From positions 45,659 to 109,658 of the forward strand of contig JASSUK010000043.1 in assembly GCA_031963045.1 (NCBI GenBank): 64,000 bases of DNA. Reading direction: 5' to 3'. Below are positions 42,543-51,693 of this stretch, one piece after another (the first letter of the stretch is position 1; each line of letters opens with the position of its first letter). A model generated the notes under the pieces. That model saw only the letters and a program-made list of their open reading frames with translations, made no database searches and had not been told where the DNA came from. The position numbers and the translations under genes were made by a program. Origin of the DNA: JASSUD01 sp031963045. Its GTDB lineage: Bacteria; Pseudomonadota; Gammaproteobacteria; Burkholderiales; Burkholderiaceae.

Positions 42543-43724
42543 TCATGCTTGCCCAGTCAACTCAGCTGGAGTAGCGTGTTTCTGAGAGGATTCTGAAGCA
42601 AAGGAAGATATTTCTGACGATTCTGGTGAGGAAATTCTGCTGTGCAGCCACTTTTCAATATTTTTGGCTTCTTCTTCTGTAAGAGAATTGGGGTCTCGCT
42701 TGGTAAGCCCAATGGCTAAAGTACCCACAGAAGCCTTCTCTATTGATGGATTTAATACAACCTCTTTTATTTCCTCGCCTTGCCGCAGCAGCAGGTCAGC
42801 GTGCGCTTTTTGCATTTCAAAAAGTTTGGCTCTTTCCGCTCGCATTTCAAGAACATTCACTGCTTCCTCCATTTTCTCAAGAGCATTAAGCGTGCCTTCA
42901 TATTGTTCTTCAAGCCGCTTAATATACATTTTCTTATTGTCTTCTGGCAGAGCTGTTTTTTCTGCCAAAGCCTTTACAACCAAACAAATAAGTGCCGCCA
43001 AGGCGCAAGGCACTGTCGTAGATAGGGTAGCTAGATGTAGCGTCGCCATTGCAACCAAAATTAGGGTAATTAATGTTCCCAGTGCATCTAACAAATAGTT
43101 AGCAAATTTGAATAATTTAGATCGTGTTGGAGGAAGGTTCTTTGCTATATGTGCTTTGCTGGTTTCTAATTTTTTCTTTATTTCAGCTAAAGTGATAAAT
43201 GCCTCTTTTTTATATGCATTTTTTTCTAGCTCAAGAACGTTTTTTTTAACTTCAGGTAATAGAACCTCTGCAAAATGCTGGATTTCGTTAGAAAGACAAA
43301 ATTTAGCATCCACACGCTCTTTGATATCCTCCTCTTTCAGAGCATGAAGGCTTATATCTGCTTTAAAAGCTTGATATATCTTTTCTGTAGCATCTTCAAT
43401 CACTCCCATGCCAAGGAGTAAGGCCTCATTAATTTGTTTATAGGCTTCTGGAAGTGGTTTTGTAGAATGAGATAAAAGTACCCCGTCGTGATCTATTACT
43501 TGCTGGATGTGACCTGGCGTACTTTGAACTGCTGGGTTGTCTGATGGCAAGGTGGATGGGGCAATCGTATTGTCATTTTCCAGCGGGTGAAGCGTTTTGT
43601 AGGGATCTACAAGCGCTATACCGCTATCTGCACTAGTCACGCTAACGCTTCGTTGCTGCTTTATAAAAGCAGCAATAGCATTTTCAAGATGTGTTTCGAC
43701 TGCACCAGCAGAACCATCATTCAT
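42543..43724 (-). CDS. Inc-like effector candidate with coiled coils
   Basis: This 393-residue protein starts at 43724 behind AAGGGG. A polar, acidic N-terminus is followed by helices, then paired hydrophobic segments near residues 206-250 (YLLDALGTLITLILVAM, then TVPCALAALICLVVKAL), a long coiled coil (RLEEQYEGTLNALEKMEEAV) and a Ser/Glu-rich tail. The YLLDALG start of the first segment matches YILEALLG and YFIEALFG in the products at 36883 and 38446 at nearly the same residue number. I infer a common family of membrane-inserting host-interaction proteins. Secretion route and target are unknown. Confidence 0.63.
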   Translation of the reverse strand: MNDGSAGAVETHLENAIAAFIKQQRSVSVTSADSGIALVDPYKTLHPLENDNTIAPSTLPSDNPAVQSTPGHIQQVIDHDGVLLSHSTKPLPEAYKQINEALLLGMGVIEDATEKIYQAFKADISLHALKEEDIKERVDAKFCLSNEIQHFAEVLLPEVKKNVLELEKNAYKKEAFITLAEIKKKLETSKAHIAKNLPPTRSKLFKFANYLLDALGTLITLILVAMATLHLATLSTTVPCALAALICLVVKALAEKTALPEDNKKMYIKRLEEQYEGTLNALEKMEEAVNVLEMRAERAKLFEMQKAHADLLLRQGEEIKEVVLNPSIEKASVGTLAIGLTKRDPNSLTEEEAKNIEKWLHSRISSPESSEISSFASESSQKHATPAELTGQA

Positions 43725-44020
43725 ACAAAGCCCCTTGTTATCGCATTCTTAGCAATGATAAGCGCATTGGAGAAAAGCTTGTCAGGACTAATCACCTTAT
43801 TTAATAGGGCGTGTATCAGAAATAGTTAGCTGTTTGCAGTGGTAATGGCAAGGAGATTGGCTTAACTATATGATATAGAGACTTTTGACTGGTTTCATAC
43901 TAATGTGATGTGTTTACCAGATAGCAAATTCTTGGCTTGCTCAAGTGCATCTTGGCAAGATGCGGTGAAGTTATGGTAGAGAATGGGGTAGGTCGCCATA
44001 GAGGATTGCAAACGCCTTAA

Positions 44021-44194
44021 ATTCAAACATTAGAGGTAACGAGTGAACATATTATGGCTGTTGGCGATCTCCCTTCTCTGCATAAAGACTCTTTTGATCG
44101 TATTCTTATTGCTCAGTCAAAAGTCGAAGGTTTTACATTGCTTACCACCGAAGCATTGATTGCCCGGTATCCTGGGTCTGTGCAAAAGGTATGA
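44021..44194 (+). pseudogene. VapC (PIN-domain) toxin C-terminal remnant
   Basis: The frame reads TLEVTSEHIMAVGDLPSLHK and then DSFDRILIAQSKVEGFTLLT, ending at a TGA at 44192. This is the C-terminal signature of VapC-type PIN toxins (L-x-x-x-H-x-x-x-x-x-x-L-P-x-x-H-x-D-P-F-D-R-x-L-I-A-Q-A). The N-terminal half is missing and a stop precedes it. The rest of the 43725-44320 gap shows nothing that I recognise. Confidence 0.65.
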
Positions 44195-44320
44195 CACAGA
44201 TATTTTACTTAGGCACATAAAAAAATATTCGGCCCATTCTATTTTTTTATCAGATAAGCCGCTCATATAATAAGTCCTATAGCTTTTTCTATTTTTTTTT
44301 CTTATTGAAAAATCCTGGTA

Positions 44321-44374
44321 GCGCAGGTATTACAGTGGTCTGCATGTTGGGGTTTGTACCTCACCCCAACCTAC
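44321..44374. repeat. Single REP-like half-unit beside lpxA
   Basis: TGCATGTTGGGGTTTGTACC is followed by TCACCCCAACCTAC, preceded by a GCGCAGGTATTACAGTGGTC spacer remnant. It lies 26 bases after the lpxA stop. Confidence 0.8.
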
Positions 44375-44400
44375 GAGCCGAATTAAATTAGATAGTTTCT

Positions 44401-45186
44401 TTAACGAAGAATGCCGCGTTCAGCTTCGTGTAGAAAGGCTAAAAATGCGTGGACGGGTGAATTTTTGGGTAGCGTTTTTAGATCTTCTGCTAATTGCGTT
44501 TTTGCTTCTTCAAAGGTTAAGCGGGCTTGGTATAGGACGCGATAGGCTGCTTGCAAGGAAGTAATTTCTTCGGGGGAAAATCCTCTGCGGCGCAGGCCTT
44601 CTTGGTTGAGCCCATAGGCTTTGGTTTTTTCTCCAGCAGCTAAGACAAAGGGGGGGAGGTCTTTTACTAATTTACAGGTCCCTCCTAGAATGGCATGCGC
44701 GCCAATACGTACAAATTGGTGTACCCCACACATACCGCCGAGAATAGCCCAATCGCCCACTTTGACATGGCCTGCGATTTGCGCATTACTGGAGAAGATG
44801 GTGTGGTTGCCTACTAGGCAATCGTGGGCAATATGTACATAGCCCATGATCCAATTATCGTCGCCTAGGCGGGTTACGCCTGCGTCTTGAATGGTGCCAG
44901 TGTGGATAGTGGCAAATTCACGAATCGTATTGCGGTTTCCGATTTCAAGCCGGGTAGGCTCACCTGCATATTTTTTATCCTGCGGAGGGCCACCTAATGC
45001 TACAAAATTTGCAATGCGGTTATCGGTGCCTAACTGGGTATGGCCTTCAATAACACAATGTGAGCCAATGCTGGTGCGCGCGCCTATAGTGACGTGCGGG
45101 CCAATGACTACGTAAGGTCCTATTTCAACGGTATCGTCGATTTGCGCACCTGGCTCAATCACTGCAGTAGGATGAATGCGTGTCAT
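44401..45186 (-). CDS. lpxA: UDP-N-acetylglucosamine acyltransferase LpxA
   Basis: This 261-residue protein catalyses the first step of lipid A synthesis, moving a 3-hydroxyacyl chain from ACP to UDP-GlcNAc. It is a left-handed beta helix of hexapeptide repeats (TVEIGPYVVIGPHVTIGART). The catalytic His is in GMCGVHQFVRIGAHA near residue 125-130, and the C-terminal helical part follows (GLRRRGFSPEEITSLQAAYR). Length is standard. In most relatives it sits next to lpxB; here it is on the opposite strand about 5 kb away from lpxB-rnhB. Confidence 0.96.
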   Translation of the reverse strand: MTRIHPTAVIEPGAQIDDTVEIGPYVVIGPHVTIGARTSIGSHCVIEGHTQLGTDNRIANFVALGGPPQDKKYAGEPTRLEIGNRNTIREFATIHTGTIQDAGVTRLGDDNWIMGYVHIAHDCLVGNHTIFSSNAQIAGHVKVGDWAILGGMCGVHQFVRIGAHAILGGTCKLVKDLPPFVLAAGEKTKAYGLNQEGLRRRGFSPEEITSLQAAYRVLYQARLTFEEAKTQLAEDLKTLPKNSPVHAFLAFLHEAERGILR

Positions 45187-45263
45187 AGCGAAGCGCTAGT
45201 AAAAAAAAGTGGATGGAAAATGCTCGTGCGAGCACGAGCATTGGGAAATACGCATATAAACAT

Positions 45264-45833
45264 TTATAACGCTGGCTTCCAGCGAGCCGCTACTTCTGCG
45301 ACACGCGCGCCAAAAATACGGGCAGTTTCAAGAGCGCCTGTATCAGGCGCTTCTTCAGAAGAGGCATCACTAGGGGATTGTGCTAGTAGGCCCGTAAATC
45401 CGCCCATATAGTTCACATCGTCTCTAGTTGAGCTTTTTTTATTTGCCGGTAGCATACCTGTACCTACCCAAATCATGCCGTGTTGCATGGCTAAGGTAAC
45501 AAAATAACTTATTGTTGAGAATTTATCTCCATTCATCGAGCTGGAATTGGTAAAACCTGCTGCGATTTTATTTTTCCACTTTTGGGTAGACCAGGGCTTG
45601 GAGCTTGCATCTGCAAATTTCTTGAAATCAGCTGATGCGCCTCCCATATAGGTTGGGGCGCCAAAGATAATTCCATCTGCCGCTTCGAGTGCCTCCCAAT
45701 AGGAGGGTGTCATTTGGGAGACATCCATCATCGTTACGGTGGAGCCTCCTTGCTGTGCTCCGTCACATACAGCTTTTGCAAGCTTTTTGGTATGGCCATA
45801 TCCACTATGGTAGGCGATACATAATACGGGCAT
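45264..45833 (-). CDS. Flavodoxin-fold NAD(P)H:quinone oxidoreductase (WrbA-like)
   Basis: The 189-residue product has the flavodoxin FMN loop YHSGYGHTKKLA at residues 8-19, a GAPTYMGGASADFKKF loop near residues 58-73, and AAGFTNSSSMNGDK near residues 91-104. These are typical of WrbA-type flavoproteins that reduce quinones by two electrons and limit oxidative stress. It lies between lpxA and the heptose adenylyltransferase on the same strand, with small gaps. AAAGGAG before the ATG supports the start. The exact substrate cannot be read from the sequence. Confidence 0.85.
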   Translation of the reverse strand: MPVLCIAYHSGYGHTKKLAKAVCDGAQQGGSTVTMMDVSQMTPSYWEALEAADGIIFGAPTYMGGASADFKKFADASSKPWSTQKWKNKIAAGFTNSSSMNGDKFSTISYFVTLAMQHGMIWVGTGMLPANKKSSTRDDVNYMGGFTGLLAQSPSDASSEEAPDTGALETARIFGARVAEVAARWKPAL

Positions 45834-46061
45834 GAGTCACTCCTTTAAAGTTGAACCATTTAGCTGACCACCTTTCAAAGAAAGCAGTCAACACGCACCT
45901 GCGTGCTTGGAATTTTTCGATATAACTGGCAATACGCTATTTATATATCGATTGCATCCGGCTAATGGTCCTTTTAAAAGAGCCTACGCTGATTTTAAAT
46001 CATTGAATAACTTAAAAAAACAAAATAAAAAACTGAGAAATACCCCTCAAGTTATCTATCT

Positions 46062-46577
46062 CTACTTATTTCCTCGCACTTTTTGCACGAGAGCCGTAGT
46101 GGAGCGAGCATGCTCAAATGCAATGCTCAGCGCTTGGCCTTGCCAGGTACGAACGAGGGCGGTTTCGGGGAGGGTTTCCATATCGTAATCACCTCCCTTC
46201 ACGATGATATTGGGGCGTAGGGCGCTAATTAACGCTAAAGGCGTTAATTCGTCAAAACACACCACGGCATCCACGCTCTCTAACGCTGCAATTAACGCTA
46301 AACGATCGTCCTCGCTATTAATTGGCCGGTCTGGGCCTTTACCCAGTTGGCGCGCCGAAGCATCACTATTGACTCCCACCACCAAACACCCGCCCAGTGC
46401 ACGTGCACGCGCCAAATAACTGACGTGACCACGATGCAAAATATCAAAGACCCCATTGGTAAAAACAACCGGCTCGGTATAGTTCGCACGCAATGCTATT
46501 AACTGCGACCGGGAGAGGATTTTTTTTTCAAATGCTAGTGGCATGGGAAACGGGTTCAAGAGGGTAGGGGTTTGCAT
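46062..46577 (-). CDS. rfaE2: D-glycero-beta-D-manno-heptose 1-phosphate adenylyltransferase
   Basis: This 171-residue protein adds AMP to heptose 1-phosphate to make ADP-heptose for the LPS inner core. The nucleotidyltransferase signature GVFDILHRGHVSYLARA lies near residues 42-58, and VVGVNSDASARQLGKGPDRP plus ERSTTALV-like C-terminal motifs (EHARSTTALVQKV) follow. It is the separate adenylyltransferase half of HldE; as in Burkholderia, the kinase is expected elsewhere. Its presence with lpxA and lpxB shows that LPS synthesis is retained. Confidence 0.93.
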   Translation of the reverse strand: MQTPTLLNPFPMPLAFEKKILSRSQLIALRANYTEPVVFTNGVFDILHRGHVSYLARARALGGCLVVGVNSDASARQLGKGPDRPINSEDDRLALIAALESVDAVVCFDELTPLALISALRPNIIVKGGDYDMETLPETALVRTWQGQALSIAFEHARSTTALVQKVRGNK

Positions 46578-46607
46578 GTTGGGATTCGTGTCTCGCCGCC
46601 AATCTAC
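46573..46607. repeat. Diverged REP half-unit overlapping the pyrE stop codon
   Basis: TGCATGTTGGGATTCGTGTC followed by TCGCCGCCAATCTAC is a REP half with a few substitutions. On the minus strand its GTAGATTGG supplies the TAG stop of pyrE. Confidence 0.7.
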
Positions 46608-47305
46608 GCGTTTGCAAGCTCACTGACTCCGCCATGTTCCATGGACCATTTTGCGGGCTCGTGTAGGAAGCGTTCTACTTCAGTGAGGGTTTGAGTATCA
46701 AAATACTGTTCTTGTTTCGCCAGTTTCAATACATCCCACCATGTAGCTAAGGCGTGCAGTGCAATGCCTTCTTCTGCCAAAAGTGTGCGGCTTTCTTTAA
46801 AAATATCGTAGTGAAACACTACAAAAACATGCTCAACAATCGCACCTGCCGCGCGCAGCGCTGCACAAAAATTGAGTTTGCTGCGGCTATCTGTCGTTAA
46901 ATCTTCTACGAGTAGCACACGCGTGCCTGGCTCTAATTGTCCTTCAATTTGCGCATTGCGGCCAAAGCCTTTTGGCTTTTTGCGTACGTACTGCATCGGG
47001 AGCATCAGGCCATCGGCTAACCAAGCAGCAAACGGAATGCCAGCGGTTTCTCCGCCTGCAACGGAGTCGATAGCCAATTTGCCAGAAGCATCTTTGATAT
47101 TTTCATTGATCAAAGATTGCGCCATTTTCATCAGCGCTTGGCGTTCTTGCGTGAAAGAAATCAATTTTCGGCAATCGATATATACGGGGCTAGCTCTGCC
47201 AGAAGTCAGACGAAAAGGAGTAGTGGCGTTGAAATGTACGGCCTTGGTATCGAGCAAAATGCGTGCCGTGGCTTCTGAAATGGATTGGGTATCTAGGCCG
47301 GTCAT
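46604..47305 (-). CDS. pyrE: Orotate phosphoribosyltransferase PyrE
   Basis: This 233-residue enzyme joins orotate and PRPP to form OMP in pyrimidine synthesis. The PRPP-binding motif VLLVEDLTTDSRSKLNF lies near residues 131-147. Further features are TSGRASPVYIDCRKLISF near residue 33, AGGETAGIPFAAWLA near 84 and YVRKKPKGFGRNAQIEG near 105. The length matches Burkholderia PyrE. The start at 47305 is divergent from maeB. The stop codon falls inside a REP-like repeat. Confidence 0.95.
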   Translation of the reverse strand: MTGLDTQSISEATARILLDTKAVHFNATTPFRLTSGRASPVYIDCRKLISFTQERQALMKMAQSLINENIKDASGKLAIDSVAGGETAGIPFAAWLADGLMLPMQYVRKKPKGFGRNAQIEGQLEPGTRVLLVEDLTTDSRSKLNFCAALRAAGAIVEHVFVVFHYDIFKESRTLLAEEGIALHALATWWDVLKLAKQEQYFDTQTLTEVERFLHEPAKWSMEHGGVSELANA

Positions 47306-47592
47306 AGAGAGGGGTCCTGTTACAGTGAATGTAGCGCGAAGGGTAATAGTGAACGAAAGAGCGGAAAGGGCGTGTACACTCCGCTTTTTGGGTTTTATTG
47401 AGAATTTTTGGATAGGTTCTTAAAAAATTGGCCTGAATTATAACGGGCACTTACCCAAAACAGGCATCAGAATGCTTGGATTCCCTAGTTTTTTTATTTT
47501 TATTTGTTGTTTTGATATTTGTAATTTTTGATATTTAAGCTTTCTTCACCCCTCTTAGAATCGTCAAGCGCCACGCTTTTACAAAACTTCCC

Positions 47593-49860
47593 ATGGATAA
47601 TCAATTTAAACAAACTGCTCTTGCGTACCACAAATTGCCAAGGCCTGGAAAAATCTCGGTCACGCCAACCAAGCCACTTTCTAATAGCCTGGATCTTGCA
47701 CTTGCTTACTCTCCAGGCGTTGCTGTTCCGTGCGAAGCCATCGCCGCAGATCAACGAAAAGTGCAGGATTACACCTCTCGCGGCAATTTAGTAGCAGTGG
47801 TGACCAATGGCACAGCTGTATTAGGTCTTGGGAATATTGGCCCTTATGCGGCTAAGCCTGTTATGGAGGGCAAGGGCTGTTTATTTAAACGCTTTGCAGA
47901 TATTGATGTTTTCGACATTGAGCTCGCTGAAACCGATCCAGATAAATTGGTAGATGCTATTGCCATGCTTGAGCCCACTGTTGGAGGTATTAACCTCGAA
48001 GACATCAAGGCACCCGAGTGCTTTTATATTGAGAAAAAGCTGCGCGAGCGCATGAATATTCCGGTTTTTCATGATGATCAACACGGTACGGCAATCATTG
48101 CGTCCGCGGCTATTCTCAATGGCCTGAAAATCGTGCAAAAAAATATGGGAGACGTAAAGCTGGTCTGCTCAGGAGCCGGTGCTGCTGCGATTGCCTGCTT
48201 AGATTTATTAGTGGATCTGGGTATCAATAAAGCCCATATCTTGGTGATAGATTCCAAAGGGGTTATTCATTCTGAGCGCGAAGGGCTAGATGCAAGCAAA
48301 GCACGGTATGCCGTAGCCACGCAAGCACGCACGCTGGCGGATGCCATGCAAGGATGCGATGTTTTCTTAGGGTGCTCGACTGCAGGTGTTTTAACGTCGG
48401 ATATGATCAAGACCATGGCCGCTAAGCCATTGATTCTTGCATTGGCTAATCCTGAACCTGAAGTTCGCCCTGAAGTGGCTCTAGAAGCGCGTCCAGATGC
48501 GATTATCGCTACCGGTCGCTCTGACTACCCCAATCAAGTAAATAACGTGCTGTGTTTTCCCTTCCTTTTCCGTGGAGCCTTAGATGTAGGGGCAACACGT
48601 GTTACTGAAGAGATGAAATTGGCCTGCGTGAAGGCCATTGCAGCACTTGCACAAGAGCGCGACCATAGTGAAGAAGTAGCAGAAGCTTATGTGGGGCATT
48701 CTCTAGAATTTGGCCCTCAATACATTATTCCTAAGCCTTTTGATCCTCGTTTAATGATCAAAATTGCACCTGCTGTAGCACAAGCAGCTATGGACTCTGG
48801 CGTGGCTACGTGTCCTATTGAGGATATGGAAAGTTACCGCGAGCAGCTTGAAAATAGAGCCAATCGCAGCACCATGGTCATGCGCCCCGTTTTTGCAGCT
48901 GCAAAATCTAAACCTGCACGCATTGTGTTTGCAGAAGGGGAAGATGAGCGTGTATTGCGCGCAGCACAAACTATTTTGCAAGAAAAAATAGCATACCCGA
49001 TCTTGATTGGCCGCCCCGCAGTTATCGATGCACGACTGCAAAAAATGGGCAGCACGCTTGCACAAAGCGGCTTTGAGGTAGTGAATCCAGAAGAGGATGC
49101 GCGCTATACCCGCTGCTGGACGCTCTATCATGAGCTAGGTGCACGCGATGGCGTCACCCCTGAAGTAGCGCGCGGAGCGCTACGGCACGCAAACACGCTT
49201 ATTGGGAGCATGCTGCTTCGTATAGGAGATGCCCAGGGCTTGATTTGTGGTTTGGTGGGTGGTTATCACGACCACTTAAAATATATCAATCAAGTAATCG
49301 GGGTTGCTCCAGGTGCTGAAGATTTCGCCGCGATGAATCTTTTAATGCTGCCTAACCGCAATCTTTTCATATGCGACACCTATGTGCATGAGTGCCCAAC
49401 TGCCGAGCAAGTAGCTTCTATGGCCATTTTGGCCGCACGCGAGGTCGAGCGATTTGGTGTAACGCCTAAGGTTGCATTGCTATCCCATTCTAATTTCGGA
49501 AGCGTCCCCAGTGCTTCAGCACGCAAGATGGCGCAAGCTCGCGCTTTGATTGCACAGCGCGCTCCCGGATTAGAAGTAGAAGGGGAAGTACAAGGCGACG
49601 CAGCGCTCTCCGAAATTATTCGAAAAGCAGCTTTCCCTGCTTCGACTTTTGCTGGTGAGGCCAATCTCCTTATTATGCCTAATGTTGAAGCCGCGAATAT
49701 TGCATACAATTTGCTTAAAGTTACCAGCAGCGATGGCGTAGCAGTCGGACCTTTCTTGCTGGGTGCTGCCCAATCAGCCCATATTCTTACGCCTGCAGCT
49801 ACGGTGCGGCGCATTGTTAATATGACAGCTGTAGCCAGCGCAGGGCAGCATGCTGTATAA
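47593..49860 (+). CDS. maeB: NADP-dependent malic enzyme with phosphotransacetylase-like domain
   Basis: This 755-residue MaeB-type enzyme decarboxylates malate to pyruvate with NADP. The malic-enzyme half (residues about 1-420) has LAYSPGVAVPCEAIA, VFHDDQHGTAIIASAAILNG and CSGAGAAAIACLDLL. The second half (about 430-755) is a phosphotransacetylase-like domain (IVFAEGEDERVLRAAQ and LSHSNFGSVPSASARKM) that in this family regulates by acetyl-CoA rather than transferring acetyl groups. It could turn malate taken up by the 2HCT transporter at 15917 into pyruvate and NADPH. The ATG at 47593 has no strong ribosome site. Confidence 0.95.
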   Translation: MDNQFKQTALAYHKLPRPGKISVTPTKPLSNSLDLALAYSPGVAVPCEAIAADQRKVQDYTSRGNLVAVVTNGTAVLGLGNIGPYAAKPVMEGKGCLFKRFADIDVFDIELAETDPDKLVDAIAMLEPTVGGINLEDIKAPECFYIEKKLRERMNIPVFHDDQHGTAIIASAAILNGLKIVQKNMGDVKLVCSGAGAAAIACLDLLVDLGINKAHILVIDSKGVIHSEREGLDASKARYAVATQARTLADAMQGCDVFLGCSTAGVLTSDMIKTMAAKPLILALANPEPEVRPEVALEARPDAIIATGRSDYPNQVNNVLCFPFLFRGALDVGATRVTEEMKLACVKAIAALAQERDHSEEVAEAYVGHSLEFGPQYIIPKPFDPRLMIKIAPAVAQAAMDSGVATCPIEDMESYREQLENRANRSTMVMRPVFAAAKSKPARIVFAEGEDERVLRAAQTILQEKIAYPILIGRPAVIDARLQKMGSTLAQSGFEVVNPEEDARYTRCWTLYHELGARDGVTPEVARGALRHANTLIGSMLLRIGDAQGLICGLVGGYHDHLKYINQVIGVAPGAEDFAAMNLLMLPNRNLFICDTYVHECPTAEQVASMAILAAREVERFGVTPKVALLSHSNFGSVPSASARKMAQARALIAQRAPGLEVEGEVQGDAALSEIIRKAAFPASTFAGEANLLIMPNVEAANIAYNLLKVTSSDGVAVGPFLLGAAQSAHILTPAATVRRIVNMTAVASAGQHAV

Positions 49861-49989
49861 AGGTGGGGCGGAATTTGTGTAAGAATATTCTAAGCAGGTT
49901 CCGTGTTGCTCGGTAATTTTTATTTTTGTCATCATTTTTTGGTTTCTAGTCTTATACAAGCTACTAGAAACTTAACAAGGAGATAATTG

Positions 49990-50265
49990 ATGTCAGACCT
50001 TAAAACTATACTTGGGGATGTTGAATCCGTTTTGCAACAAACCGCAGATGTTACCGGCGAAAAAGCGCATGAATTACGCAATAAAGCGCTGAATCTCTTG
50101 AAACAAGCCAAAGGCAGCCTTATAGAAAACCAAGCTGCTTTTATAGAAAAAACCAAAAAAGCAGCCTGTGCCGCAGATGAGTATGTGCACGAGCACCCTT
50201 GGAAATCTATTGGTGGTTTTGTTGCTCTAGGTGCAATTATTGGCTTGCTACTCAATCGCAGATAA
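49990..50265 (+). CDS. DUF883 (ElaB/YqjD/YgaM) ribosome- and membrane-associated protein
   Basis: The 91-residue product starts at the ATG seven bases after AAGGAG. A helical N-terminal part (EKAHELRNKALNLLKQAKGS) is followed by the family C-terminus YVHEHPWKSIGGFVALGAII, which ends in LLLNRR. This forms a glycine-rich membrane anchor. E. coli relatives associate with ribosomes in stationary phase. It is monocistronic, with its own strong terminator downstream. Confidence 0.9.
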   Translation: MSDLKTILGDVESVLQQTADVTGEKAHELRNKALNLLKQAKGSLIENQAAFIEKTKKAACAADEYVHEHPWKSIGGFVALGAIIGLLLNRR

Positions 50266-50334
50266 TTTGCATAGATCTTAAGCTTGCGAAGCTGTACATA
50301 AAACTAAAAAAACAGTTTTGTAATAGCAAGAGGT

Positions 50335-50381
50335 CATTAAAAAAGCCCACACATAATAATATGGCGTGGGCTTTTTTAATG
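50335..50381 (+). terminator. Rho-independent terminator after the DUF883 gene
   Basis: CATTAAAAAAGCCCAC and GTGGGCTTTTTTAATG form a perfect 16-bp stem with a 15-base loop, ending in a T run. It separates the DUF883 gene from lpxB. Confidence 0.9.
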
Positions 50382-50489
50382 GTATTGGCCTGTAATGCAA
50401 TACGTGTGTACCGCGCAAGCGCTTCGGCTGTTATAAAGAGCGTGTAAAATGGCTGCTCGCCATTTCTATTCTACAACCACCTCTAAAAC

Positions 50490-51692
50490 ATGCACCCTGC
50501 TTCCCCTCCCGCCCAGCCTACTACTACCAGTAAGCTATCCCACTCCTTTGCTTTAGTGGCAGGAGAAGTCTCTGGAGATTTACTAGCATCCCGTTTGCTC
50601 ACCGAGCTTATGCCACGCTTACCTACAGAGTGCACTTTCTCTGGAATTGGAGGCGCGCATATGCAGGCAGTAGGGTTTAATGCCAAATGGTCTAGCGAGC
50701 GTTTAGCGGTGCGAGGATATGTAGAAGCGTTGCGCTGTTTGCCTGATATTTTGCGTATACGCCACGCTTTAATCCAAGATCTACTGGCTACCCGACCACG
50801 TGCTTTTATCGGCATTGATGCTCCAGACTTCAATTTAGGGGTGGAAGCGCGTTGCCGCCAGGCAGGTATTCCTACCGTGCACTTTATTAGCCCCTCTATT
50901 TGGGCATGGAGAGGAGGGCGCATTAAAACGATTGTTCGTTCAGTAGATTTAATGCTGTGCTTATTTCCTTTTGAGCTAGATATTTACAAACGTGCAGGCG
51001 TGCGGGCGCACTATGTAGGGCACCCATTAGCTGATGATATTCCTCTCATTCCCGATCCATTAAAAGCGCGTGCAGCGCTGGGCCTGATTTCATCCGCAAC
51101 CAGCAATACCTCTGCAGCCACCCAAAAAATAATTGCCGTACTGCCAGGTAGCCGGCAAGGTGAGATCAAACGCATCGCTCCTGTTTTCTTTGCCACTATG
51201 GCTTTGCTTTCGCAGCGCGAGCCTTCTTTGCGCTTTATCCTGCCCGTAGCCACTCCCAGTGCCCGAGCGCAGCTCCAACCCTTGATAGATGCTTGGCCCC
51301 AACTACCACTAACCTTAGTGGAAGGCGCCTCTCATTTAGCGCTAGAAGCTGCGGATGCCGTATTGCTAGCCAGCGGCACCGCCACGCTTGAAGCCGCTTT
51401 ATACAAAAAACCCATGGTCATTTCTTACCAAGTACCTTGGCTTACAGCGCAGATCATGAAACGCCAAGGATATCTGCCTTACATTGGATTACCCAATATC
51501 CTAGCAGGCCGTTTCGTGGTTCCTGAACTCCTACAACACCATGCCACCCCAGAAGCATTAGCGGATGCCATGCTGTATCAACTAGACAATGAAGCAAATA
51601 GACGCGACCTCAACGACCTATTTACACAAATGCACCACACCCTAAAAAACCAAGCCGCCCTGCGCGCCGCCCAAGCAATTGTAGAACTGTAA
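50490..51692 (+). CDS. lpxB: Lipid-A-disaccharide synthase LpxB
   Basis: This 400-residue glycosyltransferase condenses lipid X with UDP-diacylglucosamine to give the tetraacyl disaccharide of lipid A. Family motifs: ALVAGEVSGDLLASRLL near residue 20, IGIDAPDFNLGVE near 110, FISPSIWAWRGGRIKTI near 130, VGHPLADDIPL near 173, VLPGSRQGEIKR near 215, and SGTATLEAALYKKPMVISY near 295. A Pro/Ser/Thr-rich leader of about 15 residues precedes the fold, so a start slightly downstream is possible. It is followed by rnhB, but a REP pair of about 235 bases separates them. Confidence 0.96.
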   Translation: MHPASPPAQPTTTSKLSHSFALVAGEVSGDLLASRLLTELMPRLPTECTFSGIGGAHMQAVGFNAKWSSERLAVRGYVEALRCLPDILRIRHALIQDLLATRPRAFIGIDAPDFNLGVEARCRQAGIPTVHFISPSIWAWRGGRIKTIVRSVDLMLCLFPFELDIYKRAGVRAHYVGHPLADDIPLIPDPLKARAALGLISSATSNTSAATQKIIAVLPGSRQGEIKRIAPVFFATMALLSQREPSLRFILPVATPSARAQLQPLIDAWPQLPLTLVEGASHLALEAADAVLLASGTATLEAALYKKPMVISYQVPWLTAQIMKRQGYLPYIGLPNILAGRFVVPELLQHHATPEALADAMLYQLDNEANRRDLNDLFTQMHHTLKNQAALRAAQAIVEL

Positions 51693-51693
51693 C

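Noticed and set aside
45907..46188. A 93-codon plus-strand frame between the flavoprotein and heptose genes
   Set aside because: It overlaps the heptose adenylyltransferase gene, has no ribosome site and matches no family that I know.
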